A DNA stretch of 34,053 nt from Clostridium sp. CAG:964 (lineage in GTDB: Bacteria; Bacillota; Clostridia; Oscillospirales; Acutalibacteraceae): the NCBI GenBank assembly GCA_000435335.1, contig FR891329.1, positions 1-34,053 on the forward strand, given 5' to 3'. The translations under genes and the position numbers were made by a program. Below the pieces are notes generated by a model that saw only the letters and a list, made by a program, of their open reading frames with translations, was not told where the DNA came from and did not search any database. Shown here in pieces: positions 1 through 7,877 of this stretch. Position 1 is the first letter of the stretch; each line of letters starts with the position of its first letter.

Positions 1-60
1 CAGAACAGCTACCCCGTGGGATACTATGAGATTTATGGGTACGGAGTGTTATGCCCTTAA
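1..60 (+). CDS. C-terminal tail of an unidentified ORF, cut by the window start
   Basis: Frame 1 is open from the first base and reads ...YPVGYYEIYGYGVLCP before a TAA at 58-60, just ahead of the recombinase element. I do not recognise it. The composition looks protein-like, but 19 codons is too short to be sure. The stop lies before the terminal repeat at 73, so the element does not obviously interrupt this frame. Confidence 0.25.
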   Translation, partial: QNSYPVGYYEIYGYGVLCP

Positions 61-72
61 GGACATAAGACA

Positions 73-96
73 CCTTATGTATAGGAAAGTATTATG
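73..96 (+). repeat. Left terminal inverted repeat of the recombinase-trio element
   Basis: It starts CCTTATGTA and ends TATTATG. Read as reverse complement, 3473-3496 gives the same two blocks in the same positions, with 4 mismatches in 24 between them. It probably forms the outer recombinase binding site. Confidence 0.7.
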
Positions 97-103
97 AGAA
101 GTT

Positions 104-141
104 GTGAGGGAAATCCCTTGGGATACAAGGGTTTCCCTCAC
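104..141. repeat. Palindromic core of the left element end
   Basis: GTGAGGGAAA (104-113) pairs perfectly with TTTCCCTCAC (132-141), and CCCTTG (115-120) with CAAGGG (126-131), leaving loop GGATA and a single bulged T at 114. The inner CCTTG-N5-CAAG recurs at the right end, while the outer arms differ in sequence, which suggests a recombination core rather than a terminator. There is no T-tract. Confidence 0.65.
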
Positions 142-208
142 ATTTTCTTTACATAAAAAGCGCTCATATTGACCTCCAAGCAGTATGATTATTATGGAGG
201 TGGTCAAC

Positions 209-1444
209 ATGATCGACACAAAAAATATAAATCTGAGCGAGCTGTCCACGGCAACAAGAGAAAATCTGGAATCTCTGGGTTATGGACCGGGAACCATTCA
301 AATGGTAAACAGAATCTGGCAAGACTTATCACAGTTTCTTGGCGGTAGGGGTGAAACCCCATTCCAGCCTGTATATGGCTTGGAATATCTCCACGAGCGA
401 ATCGGCTACCCGGAATGCTTGTACAGAAAACTTACACCCAATGAGCGTGATTATATTCGGGCAGTTCGGATGCTTACCTCATTTCAAGAAACTGGCACAA
501 TTCCGGAAGCACTAACCCGCAACCGGGACAATTGGTCTGAACCAGTCAAAGAAATCCGGGATGTCTACATCCGGCACTGTGAGGAAACCTTCAAAACTCA
601 TGCAACCCAGCGCAGCAGAATTTCTGCAGCAGATCGCTTCATGCGGATCGTTATCGTGAATAAGAGAATTGCCTGGGAAGATGTTTCTGCGAAGATTATT
701 TCTGAATATGCAATGGGCTTAGCAGAGTACGCAAAGGCAACAGTAGAAGTGCATCTGCGGGGACTTAGATATTTCCTGCACTTCCTGTATGAAACAGGAT
801 ACATAAAACAGGATTTTTCTGCTGCTGTTCCCAAGCTGTGTTGTGGTACGGGTGAACGAATTCCCCATATGCTGTCTACTGAGCAGGTAAATATGCTTCT
901 GGATTCTATTGACCGTGGAAATCCTATTGGCAAACGCAATTATGCGATTATTATGATGGCCGCCTGCCTTGGCATGAGAGACAGCGACATTACAAATCTG
1001 AGATTTGAAAATATTGATTGGGAGAAAAGTACGATCTCTTTCTTTCAGAAGAAAACGAACAAATTCTTAGTTCTGCCGCTGCTTCCTGTAGTTGGCGAAG
1101 CAATTATAGATTATCTTCGGAATGGCCGTCCGAAAACTGACAGCAAATATGTTTTTGTAAAGCATCGTCCGCCATTTGAACAGGCAACGTCATTTTATAT
1201 GATAATGAAAACCGTACTGGAAAACTCTGGAATAAAGTTAAAAGCCAATTCGTCGAAAGGATTGCACATTTTACGACACAGTCTGGCGAGTGAGCTTATC
1301 CGACAGGGTGAATCGTACAATACTGTATCTACGATTTTGGGTCATGCCAGCATTGGATCGACAAATGCATATACCCATATTGATGTAGATGGTCTTTTCA
1401 AATGCGCTTTGGAATTGACGGAGGTAACGGCTCATGACCGCTGA
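209..1444 (+). CDS. Tyrosine recombinase 1 of the trio (RitA-like position)
   Basis: A phage-integrase-family site-specific recombinase of 411 residues. The reading frame opens at 185, but the site GGAGG at 196-200 places the start at ATG 209. An N-terminal SAM-like core-binding domain is followed by the catalytic domain with box I Arg (CLGMRDSD), a Lys in the KKTNKFLVLPL strand, box II HILRHS, LGHAS and the Tyr of TNAYTH, so all catalytic residues are present. It overlaps the next gene by 11 bases, as expected for translationally coupled recombinases acting together. The N-terminal extension makes it the longest of the three. Substrate sites are presumably the composite element ends at 73-159 and 3409-3496. 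Confidence 0.85.
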   Translation: MIDTKNINLSELSTATRENLESLGYGPGTIQMVNRIWQDLSQFLGGRGETPFQPVYGLEYLHERIGYPECLYRKLTPNERDYIRAVRMLTSFQETGTIPEALTRNRDNWSEPVKEIRDVYIRHCEETFKTHATQRSRISAADRFMRIVIVNKRIAWEDVSAKIISEYAMGLAEYAKATVEVHLRGLRYFLHFLYETGYIKQDFSAAVPKLCCGTGERIPHMLSTEQVNMLLDSIDRGNPIGKRNYAIIMMAACLGMRDSDITNLRFENIDWEKSTISFFQKKTNKFLVLPLLPVVGEAIIDYLRNGRPKTDSKYVFVKHRPPFEQATSFYMIMKTVLENSGIKLKANSSKGLHILRHSLASELIRQGESYNTVSTILGHASIGSTNAYTHIDVDGLFKCALELTEVTAHDR

Positions 1445-2423
1445 TCTGAATTTCAACAGTCAATTTGCTGACAATCTGCGTGACTTTATTCTTGAAAAAA
1501 GAGGAGTAGGCTGTAAATACAAAGTCGAGGCTGCTACACTACGACAATTCGATGAGTATGTGTGCAGTTCTGGATATGAGGGCATGGCAATATCCAAAGA
1601 ATTATTTGAAGAATGGACGAACCGTCGATACTACGAAAGAGAAAAAACCTGCGAAAACCGGGCTAATATTCTCACGCAGTTCTGCAAGTATATCGTCCGC
1701 ATCGGTGGTCAGGCATATATTCCACTTCCATCCCAGCGGCTTCGCCGGGATGTATCGTACCGTCCGTACATTTTTACGAATGAGGAGCTGTTCCGTTTTC
1801 TGGAATGCACAAAAAATATGCCCGGAAGTATGCAGCGAAAAACAGTCTTTTATATGCTGTTCTCTCTACTGATCTGCACAGGCTTGCGGCTTGGTGAAGC
1901 TCTGCGCCTAAAATGGCTGGATATTGATTGGAACAGTAAGCCAATGATGGTATCTGTCATTGGGGCAAAATTTGATAAAGACCGTGAGATTCCGCTGTCA
2001 GACGGTATAGCCAAACAGCTATCTGAATACCGGGAGGAAATGTCCGTACTCTTTCTAGCCTGTGAGTATTTGTTTCCATCCCGCAATTATGCACCTTACT
2101 CAGAGAACCAGGTATATATTACATTCCGCAGGATTCTCTGGAGTGCGGGTATCTCCCATGGCGGAACAGGAAAAGGTCCTCGGATTCATGATTTCAGGCA
2201 TTCGTTCGCAGTTAAATCACTTCGCAAGATGATTTATAACAACGATGACATTATGGCGGTTATGCCGCTACTTAGCCAATATCTTGGTCACAAGAATATA
2301 TATGCGACGCAAAACTATTTGCAGTTTACGGCAGATATGTTTCCGTATGTAACGGAAACCGTACAGAATGTATTAGGGGATGTTGTCCCAGGAATGGAGG
2401 TATACGATGAAGAAACCTACTGA
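1434..2423 (+). CDS. Tyrosine recombinase 2 of the trio (RitB-like position)
   Basis: A 329-residue site-specific recombinase starting at ATG 1434, with GGAGG at 1420-1424 inside the end of the first gene. The catalytic set is intact: ICTGLRLGEA (Arg), a K in GAKFDKDREIPL, HDFRHSFA, LSQYLGHKN and Tyr in TQNYLQF. Its start overlaps the upstream stop by 11 bases and its end overlaps the third gene by 17, so the three proteins are probably made in fixed proportion and act as a mixed complex. It is clearly diverged from its neighbours, as in recombinase trios, rather than being a recent duplicate. Confidence 0.85.
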   Translation: MTADLNFNSQFADNLRDFILEKRGVGCKYKVEAATLRQFDEYVCSSGYEGMAISKELFEEWTNRRYYEREKTCENRANILTQFCKYIVRIGGQAYIPLPSQRLRRDVSYRPYIFTNEELFRFLECTKNMPGSMQRKTVFYMLFSLLICTGLRLGEALRLKWLDIDWNSKPMMVSVIGAKFDKDREIPLSDGIAKQLSEYREEMSVLFLACEYLFPSRNYAPYSENQVYITFRRILWSAGISHGGTGKGPRIHDFRHSFAVKSLRKMIYNNDDIMAVMPLLSQYLGHKNIYATQNYLQFTADMFPYVTETVQNVLGDVVPGMEVYDEETY

Positions 2424-3408
2424 TTTTACACGATTGATGACTTCCTATCTCAGCTCATATCTGCCATTGCAGAGAAATGTTTCCCAAAACACCATTACAT
2501 CATATTGCGATACGTTCCGTTTGCTTCTTACTTTTCTAAGGGACGAGAAAGCGATGAATATTGAAAGACTTCGGATACGGGATTTTTCTCCGGGGTTAAT
2601 TCGGGAATATCTGTCATGGCTTGAACACGACAGGGGCTGTGGCATATCTACCAGAAACCAGCGGTTAGCCGCATTGAGATCCTTTTTCAAATATGTTTCC
2701 GTAGAGGCCCCGGAGAACATGCTGCTCTGCCAGAAGATTGTAAATATTCCGTATGCCAAGAAAGAACAAGCGGCTGTGTGTTATCTGACAACAGAGGAAA
2801 TGGCAAAATTACTGAGACAGCCGGACCAGTCCTCCAGTATTGGCAGGCGTGATTTGTGCTTTCTTAGTTTGTTGTATGATACCGGCGCAAGAGTTTCCGA
2901 GATACTGTCTCTGAAAGTTCGTGATGTGCATTTAAGCACTCCAGCAAAAGTAATTCTTTATGGCAAGGGGAGGAAACTGCGAGAGGTTCCGATATTGCCC
3001 AATACGGCACTCCATTTACAGCAATACCTGACAGAAAACAAGATGTCATTGCCGGAAACGTTGGACAGGACACTATTTGTCAACAGGCAAGGAAATCCGC
3101 TTACCCGTGCAGGAGCGACATATATTTTGGACAAGTATGTGCAGATGGCTGAACTGGACACCCATGTTTCGCCCCATATTTTAAGGCACACAAAAGCCAT
3201 GCACCTGCTTGAAGCCGGAATTAACATCTTTTACATAAAGGATCTGCTTGGGCATGAGGATATTTCCACTACGGAGGTCTATGCCAAGGCGAGTATTGAA
3301 ACCCAGCGCCGTGCTTTGGAAAAGCATTCTTTGGTTATGCCCCCGGCAACTCCGTCTTGGGTAACAAATACCGATACCCTGGAATGGCTGAAAGCTCTTG
3401 GTAAGTGA
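2407..3408 (+). CDS. Tyrosine recombinase 3 of the trio (RitC-like, XerC/D-like)
   Basis: A 333-residue recombinase. The frame opens earlier (2380), but GGAGG at 2396-2400 selects ATG 2407. The N-terminal SAM-like domain (about residues 10-100) has the LAALRSFFKY pattern seen in XerC/D-like proteins. The catalytic domain has YDTGARVSEI (Arg), GKGRKLREVPI (Lys), HILRHT, LLGHEDISTTEVY (His and Tyr). All catalytic residues are present. The stop codon at 3406-3408 is followed directly by the right inner repeat at 3409, so the coding region runs up to the element end with no spare sequence. Confidence 0.85.
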   Translation: MKKPTDFTRLMTSYLSSYLPLQRNVSQNTITSYCDTFRLLLTFLRDEKAMNIERLRIRDFSPGLIREYLSWLEHDRGCGISTRNQRLAALRSFFKYVSVEAPENMLLCQKIVNIPYAKKEQAAVCYLTTEEMAKLLRQPDQSSSIGRRDLCFLSLLYDTGARVSEILSLKVRDVHLSTPAKVILYGKGRKLREVPILPNTALHLQQYLTENKMSLPETLDRTLFVNRQGNPLTRAGATYILDKYVQMAELDTHVSPHILRHTKAMHLLEAGINIFYIKDLLGHEDISTTEVYAKASIETQRRALEKHSLVMPPATPSWVTNTDTLEWLKALGK

Positions 3409-3423
3409 TTTTTATGTAAAGAT

Positions 3424-3468
3424 GAAGCAGGGCAGCCCCTTGAAAACCAAGTGGTTTTGCCCTGCTTC
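3424..3468. repeat. Palindromic core of the right element end
   Basis: GAAGCAGGGC (3424-3433) pairs with GCCCTGCTTC (3459-3468). Inside, CCTTG-AAAAC-CAAG (3438-3451) matches the CCTTG-N5-CAAG core of the left end, with a different 5-base centre. AAAACCA/TGGTTTT (3443-3458) is an alternative inner pairing. The hairpin lies between TTATGTAAAG (3412-3421) and CTTTACATAA (3485-3494), a perfect inverted pair. Confidence 0.65.
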
Positions 3469-3472
3469 TTTG

Positions 3473-3496
3473 CATAATATCTTTCTTTACATAAGG
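3473..3496 (-). repeat. Right terminal inverted repeat of the recombinase-trio element
   Basis: The reverse complement begins CCTTATGTA and carries ATATTATG, matching the left repeat at 73-96 in 20 of 24 positions. It marks the probable outer limit of the element; sequence after 3496 no longer matches the left flank. Confidence 0.7.
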
Positions 3497-3520
3497 CACC
3501 CCTGCTTATTAACAGCCTCA

Positions 3521-3554
3521 AAAAAGAAGAAGCCCAGCCGCCTGCGCGGCTGGG
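3521..3554 (-). terminator. Intrinsic terminator, minus-strand orientation, without an obvious gene
   Basis: CCCAGCCGC (3533-3541) and GCGGCTGGG (3546-3554) form a 9-bp stem with loop CTGC. On the minus strand it is followed by CTTCTTCTTTTTT (3532-3521). No minus-strand gene ends here, so it is either an orphan left after rearrangement or an insulator between the recombinase element and the next operon. Confidence 0.5.
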
Positions 3555-3598
3555 TACATAGAAATCAGGCGAAATAACAAAATAAGAGTAGGCTCCAC

Positions 3599-3627
3599 TT
3601 GACAGTAAAACAAAAATATGCTATTCT
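3599..3627 (+). promoter_or_regulatory. SigA-type promoter of the TetR/ABC/ECF operon
   Basis: TTGACA (3599-3604) and TATTCT (3622-3627) are separated by exactly 17 bases. Transcription would start near 3634, upstream of the TetR gene. It is the only strong promoter seen before the tightly spaced genes that follow. Confidence 0.75.
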
Positions 3628-3637
3628 AACTTTTGTT

Positions 3638-3654
3638 TGATAATCCGATTATCT
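3638..3654. promoter_or_regulatory. Palindromic operator, Fur-box-like half sites
   Basis: TGATAAT-CCG-ATTATCT: GATAAT (3639-3644) is the exact inverse of ATTATC (3648-3653). It lies just past the predicted transcription start, where a bound repressor would block the operon. The half sites equal those of the Fur 7-1-7 box (TGATAAT-N-ATTATCA) but are 2 bases further apart. The TetR protein encoded next is the other candidate binder. Confidence 0.6.
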
Positions 3655-3690
3655 TAAATAAAATGTTTATCTAAGAAAGGAGGAAATATT

Positions 3691-4317
3691 TTGAGTTATT
3701 GCTCCGACTTGACAAAAGAGCGGATTATGGAATGTGCGAAAGCAGAATTCCTTAAAAAAGGCTTTCAGGCAGCGCAACTTAAAGATATTGTTACCGCTGC
3801 AAAGGTTACAACAGGTGCAGTATATCGTCATTTCAAGGATAAAGAAGCGCTATTTTTGGCTTTGATTGAAGATGTCTACCATTATACATTAGATTTTATG
3901 GATAATGCAGAGCCTTACGATAAAGTTGGAATTAGAGAAGCCATTGAGAGGGATTCTGTTGAAGCGTCATATATGCAGGCCATGACATACATTAACTATA
4001 TGTACGATCATTTAGAGGAATTTCAGCTCTTGTTGAAATGCAGCAAAGGCTCTCGCGTCGAAAATTTTATAGAAGAAATTACAAACCAATATGCGAAGCA
4101 GAATTCCGAATTTGTAAAAGCGGCATATGAAGCGGGATATACAAAATACCTGCCAAGCGATATAGAAATACATATTTTGACACATGGCTATATTACTGCA
4201 CTATGCGAGTGTATTTTGCACGATGTTCCTTATGAAAAAGCGGAGGATTACGTAAAAAACATCATAAAATTCCAGCATTATGGATGGTATGGTGTATTAG
4301 GACTTCCGTTCAAATAA
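3691..4317 (+). CDS. TetR/AcrR-family transcriptional regulator
   Basis: A 208-residue regulator with the N-terminal TetR helix-turn-helix (about residues 8-55), including LKDIVTAAKVTTGAVYRHFKDKEALF, broken here by no gap and typical of the family. The C-terminal half is the variable ligand domain. The start is a TTG at 3691 with AGGAGG at 3678-3683; no ATG fits. It is first in the operon, directly behind the palindrome at 3638-3654, so autorepression and control of the transporter genes are likely. After its stop, GTTAG-N6-CTAAC (4349-4364) could form a small hairpin before the next ribosome site. The ligand is unknown. Confidence 0.85.
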   Translation: MSYCSDLTKERIMECAKAEFLKKGFQAAQLKDIVTAAKVTTGAVYRHFKDKEALFLALIEDVYHYTLDFMDNAEPYDKVGIREAIERDSVEASYMQAMTYINYMYDHLEEFQLLLKCSKGSRVENFIEEITNQYAKQNSEFVKAAYEAGYTKYLPSDIEIHILTHGYITALCECILHDVPYEKAEDYVKNIIKFQHYGWYGVLGLPFK

Positions 4318-4385
4318 GTGGCTTTGGCCATTTATTTTTTACCAAATGGTTAGTTTTTGCTAACTTATTTAAGGAGGATTCTTTC

Positions 4386-6140
4386 ATGGAGAAGAAAAAG
4401 AAATCCGGAGCAATTCATCAACTGCTGGATTATGCCGGAAATAATAAAAAGCAACTATATCTTTCAACCTTTCTTGCAACGCTGGGAGAATTGTTTGGGA
4501 TGGCTCCCTTTATTGCAGTGTCATTATTAGTTGCAGAATTATTTAACAAAACAGCGACCATTCAAAATGTATGTATCTTGTTTGCGGTTGCTTTGGGTGG
4601 ACAGATATTAAAGCTATGGCTTACATACCAGTCCTCTTTCATGTCGCATAAGGCGACATATAAAATATTGAAAAATATCCGTAGTATGATTGCAGATAAG
4701 ATGCTTCGGGTGCCCATGGGCGTTATGCTGGATACACCGACCGGCAATTTCAAAAATTTGATGGCGGATACGGTTTCAAAGTTAGAGGATTCGATGGCTC
4801 ATTTCATGCCTGAGATAACCTCTAATATAGTGGCTCCCCTGTGCTGTATACTACTGGTATTTATTCTTGACTGGCGCATGGGATTAGCGGCATTGATAAC
4901 AATTCCTCTCGGACTTTTGGGATACATTGGAATGATGAAAGACTATGTGAACAAAAGTACTACTTACATGAAATCGCAAAACGCGATGAACAGTACGCTG
5001 GTTGAGTATGTAAACGGGATAGAGGTTATTAAGGCTTTTAATCAAGGAAGCGCCTCTTATAGTAAATTTACAGGTGCAATCAACTTCTTTCACGACAGCA
5101 CTCTGGCCTGGTGGAAGCAAAGTTGGCTTTGGTCAGCCGTGATTCAAGCTGTAATGCCTACAACATTGCTGGGAACGCTGCCGATTGGAGCATGGCTTTA
5201 TATGACTGGAACATTACCTCTGTCAGATTTTATCACTTGCATTATCCTTCCCATTGGATTTATTGCTCCGCTTATGCGAGTTGGGAAGTATTCTGAACAA
5301 TTTAATATGGTGAAAGCTTGCCTCGACCAAATACGAGAGTTTATTGAGAAACCGGAATTGAGCCGTCCAGAAAAAAATGCTGTACTGGATGAAACAGCCT
5401 ATCGCTTTGAAAATGTTTCTTTTGCTTATAATGAAACAGAAGTTCTGAAAAATGTGTCCTTTGAAATCAAACCCTGCACGGTTTCAGCGATTGTCGGCCC
5501 TTCTGGTTCCGGCAAATCAACGATTGCAAAACTCATGGCTGGTTTTTGGGATGCTACAAAGGGAGAGGTCATTTTCGGTGGAAAAAATATCAAAGAGATT
5601 CCTTTTGCCCAGTTGATGGGTGAGGTCAGTTATGTGGCTCAGGACAATTTTTTGTTTGATGAAAGTATCCGTGAAAACATTCGTCTCGGAAAGCCAGATG
5701 CGACAGACGATGAGGTGGTAGCTGCTGCGAAAGCTGCCTGCTGTCATGACTTTATCGTAAATCTGGAAAACGGATATGATACAAATGCCGGAGACGCTGG
5801 AGAAAAACTTTCTGGCGGAGAGCGTCAGAGAATTACTATTGCAAGAGCGATTCTTAAAAATGCAAGAGTGATTATTCTTGATGAAGCTACAGCCTATGCT
5901 GACCCAGAGAATGAATATCTCATTCAAAGTGCTATCAGCAAGCTTGTAAAAGGAAAAACGCTTATTGTAGTGGCTCATCGTCTTGCAACGATCCAGAATG
6001 CAGATCAAATCCTCGTGGTGGAAAATGGAAAGATTGTCGGCTGCGGCAGACAGAAAGAGCTTCTGTCAAAATGCCCGCTTTATCAAAGGTTATGGAGAGA
6101 TTATGTGAGTTCAGCAGATCAAGTGGAAGGAGGATTTTAA
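4386..6140 (+). CDS. Exporter-fold ABC half-transporter, subunit 1
   Basis: A 584-residue half-transporter with an N-terminal six-helix membrane domain (about 1-320) and a C-terminal ATPase. Walker A GPSGSGKST starts near residue 371, signature LSGGE at 475, Walker B ILDEA with D499/E500, and H-loop His at 531, so the site is intact. The frame opens at 4284 but AAGGAGG (4371-4377) selects ATG 4386. It ends one base before the next ABC gene, and the two most likely form a heterodimer. Pairs of this fold include drug exporters and also importers of iron-siderophore complexes (YbtP/YbtQ, IrtA/IrtB). The ECF genes and iron-type regulator downstream favour the second, but direction cannot be read from sequence. 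Confidence 0.85.
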   Translation: MEKKKKSGAIHQLLDYAGNNKKQLYLSTFLATLGELFGMAPFIAVSLLVAELFNKTATIQNVCILFAVALGGQILKLWLTYQSSFMSHKATYKILKNIRSMIADKMLRVPMGVMLDTPTGNFKNLMADTVSKLEDSMAHFMPEITSNIVAPLCCILLVFILDWRMGLAALITIPLGLLGYIGMMKDYVNKSTTYMKSQNAMNSTLVEYVNGIEVIKAFNQGSASYSKFTGAINFFHDSTLAWWKQSWLWSAVIQAVMPTTLLGTLPIGAWLYMTGTLPLSDFITCIILPIGFIAPLMRVGKYSEQFNMVKACLDQIREFIEKPELSRPEKNAVLDETAYRFENVSFAYNETEVLKNVSFEIKPCTVSAIVGPSGSGKSTIAKLMAGFWDATKGEVIFGGKNIKEIPFAQLMGEVSYVAQDNFLFDESIRENIRLGKPDATDDEVVAAAKAACCHDFIVNLENGYDTNAGDAGEKLSGGERQRITIARAILKNARVIILDEATAYADPENEYLIQSAISKLVKGKTLIVVAHRLATIQNADQILVVENGKIVGCGRQKELLSKCPLYQRLWRDYVSSADQVEGGF

Positions 6141-6141
6141 T

Positions 6142-7866
6142 ATGTTTTCAATTATAAAAAGGATTTTACGGTTATCCGGAAAATATCGTTCCCGTGTAAT
6201 TGTCGGGTTGATCTTCAATGCTCTAAAATCCTGCTGCGCTGCCTTTGTATTTTTTGCGGTGCTATTGGTAATGTTGAATATCGAACACTTGACAGGAACT
6301 GTCATTTTACAGGCATTTGGAATTATTGTACTTAGTGTTTTAGGCCGTTTTTTATTTCAGTATCTAAGCGATGTGTTTATGAGTGCGTCTGGATATGAGA
6401 TTTTTCGGGAAAAGCGTCTTGAGATTGGAAATCAGCTAAAACGGGCACCGATGGGGTATTTTACAGAAAACAATCTCGGCACCGTACAAACGGTATTGAC
6501 AACAACAATTTCCGATCTGGAAGGAAATTGTATGCTTGCATTGACTTTTTTGGTGGGGGGCTTTGTTCAGGCACTTGCCATGACGTTAATGTTGGGTATA
6601 TTTTGCTGGCAGATTGGCCTTTTAGCCTTAACGGGAATTTTAGCAGGAATTCTTGTGTTGGGCCAGATAAAAAAACGAGCCGGAGCACATACAGAAGATA
6701 TGCAAAATGCCCAGGAATTGCTGGTGGGGAGCGCGTTAGAATATATAAAAGGTATTTCTGTTCTGCGCATATTTGGGAAAGGCAAAGAAGGGAAAGGAAA
6801 GGTGGATCAAGCCTTTGAAAACAAGTGTCGCAGCGATATAGCGGTTACAGTCTCTACTGCTGGAATTATGAAGATATATGAAGCCGTATTTAAGATTACA
6901 AGCTGTCTATTATTTTTGTTTTCAGCCCTACTCTATTTATGGGGAGTTATTACCTTACCCTATTGCCTTTTGTTTATCATCTGTGCATTTTTAATGTTTA
7001 TGGAACTGGAACTGATGAATGATGGAGCTTTTTTGAGTAAAATGCTTGCTACGCAGTTAGATCGGCTGGATCTTATCTCAGATATACCAGTTTTAGATGT
7101 TGGCGGAAAGGACATTGCTCTGAAATCATATGAGATTGAACTAAAAGATGTTACTTTTGCTTATGACAGCCGTTCCATTTTGGATGGAATTAACTTAAAA
7201 ATTCCCCAAAACTCTACCTGTGCTATCGTTGGGCCGTCAGGTTCTGGAAAAACAACTTTGTGTAATATCATTGCAAGGTTTTGGGATGTAAAGTCCGGCA
7301 GTGTTAAAATTGGAGGGCATGACGTAAGAGAATTTACCTGCGACAGTCTTTTGTCATATGTAAGCATGGTATTTCAAAAAGTGTACCTGTTCAATGATAC
7401 GATTGAAAACAACATCAAATTTGGCAAACCTAATGCGTCTCATGCAGAAGTAGTGGCGGCAGCCAAAAGAGCTTGTTGCCATGATTTTATTGAGGCACTC
7501 CCTCAAGGATACGAAACGATGATAGGAGAAGCAGGTTCAACCCTGTCCGGAGGTGAAAAACAGAGAATCTCAATAGCAAGGGCAATATTGAAAGACGCAC
7601 CCATCATTATTTTGGATGAAGCGACATCCAGCGTAGACCCGGAAAATGAGAAAGCCCTTTTGGACGCAATTTTTGAACTAACCAAAAACAAAACATTGAT
7701 TTCCATTGCTCACAGGCTATCCACCGTTCGGACAGCAGATCAAATTGTTGTCATTGACCAGGGGCATATTGTTCAGCACGGAACTCATGAGGAATTGGCA
7801 AAAAAAGAAGGGGTTTATCGTACTTTTCTGGAATGCCGGGAAAAATCCATCAGTTGGAAGTTATGA
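6142..7866 (+). CDS. Exporter-fold ABC half-transporter, subunit 2
   Basis: A 574-residue partner of the preceding protein, starting at ATG 6142 with AAGGAGG at 6127-6133 inside the upstream gene. The N-terminal membrane domain (about 1-310) is followed by an ATPase with Walker A GPSGSGKTT near residue 364, LSGGE near 468, Walker B D492/E493 and SIAHRLST. Both ATPase sites of the presumed heterodimer therefore look competent, unlike many heterodimeric exporters in which one site is degenerate. Both proteins share the unusual AACCHDFI stretch after the Q-loop region, which indicates common descent. Its stop at 7864-7866 overlaps the next ribosome site (GAGGTG, 7865-7870). Confidence 0.85.
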   Translation: MFSIIKRILRLSGKYRSRVIVGLIFNALKSCCAAFVFFAVLLVMLNIEHLTGTVILQAFGIIVLSVLGRFLFQYLSDVFMSASGYEIFREKRLEIGNQLKRAPMGYFTENNLGTVQTVLTTTISDLEGNCMLALTFLVGGFVQALAMTLMLGIFCWQIGLLALTGILAGILVLGQIKKRAGAHTEDMQNAQELLVGSALEYIKGISVLRIFGKGKEGKGKVDQAFENKCRSDIAVTVSTAGIMKIYEAVFKITSCLLFLFSALLYLWGVITLPYCLLFIICAFLMFMELELMNDGAFLSKMLATQLDRLDLISDIPVLDVGGKDIALKSYEIELKDVTFAYDSRSILDGINLKIPQNSTCAIVGPSGSGKTTLCNIIARFWDVKSGSVKIGGHDVREFTCDSLLSYVSMVFQKVYLFNDTIENNIKFGKPNASHAEVVAAAKRACCHDFIEALPQGYETMIGEAGSTLSGGEKQRISIARAILKDAPIIILDEATSSVDPENEKALLDAIFELTKNKTLISIAHRLSTVRTADQIVVIDQGHIVQHGTHEELAKKEGVYRTFLECREKSISWKL

Positions 7867-7877
7867 GGTGTGCCGCC

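Larger units (their letters stand above)
73..3496 (+). mobile_element. RIT-like element: three tyrosine recombinases between inverted repeats
   Basis: Three consecutive, overlapping tyrosine recombinase genes (209-1444, 1434-2423, 2407-3408) fill the element. Its ends are 24-bp inverted repeats (73-96 and 3473-3496, 20 of 24 positions matching). Just inside each lies a hairpin, then a second inverted pair (CTTTACATAAAAA at 147-159 against its complement at 3409-3421). Recombinase-in-trio (RIT) elements are a known class with three overlapping recombinases and palindromic ends; the match in architecture is good, and family membership is inference. No convincing target duplication is visible. 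Confidence 0.7.

Noticed and set aside
3497..3560. Continuation of the ORF at 1-60 beyond the recombinase element
   Set aside because: Joining 72 to 3497 gives no continuous frame, since the upstream frame already stops at 60, so no interrupted gene can be claimed.
4349..4364. DtxR box GTTAG-N6-CTAAC between the TetR and first ABC gene
   Set aside because: The half sites resemble DtxR/SirR sites, but the spacing is wrong and it is inside an operon; kept only as a small hairpin.
6528..6818. 96-codon plus-strand frame and similar shadow frames in the ABC genes
   Set aside because: They lie inside well-supported ABC transporter genes in other frames and have no ribosome sites or motifs.
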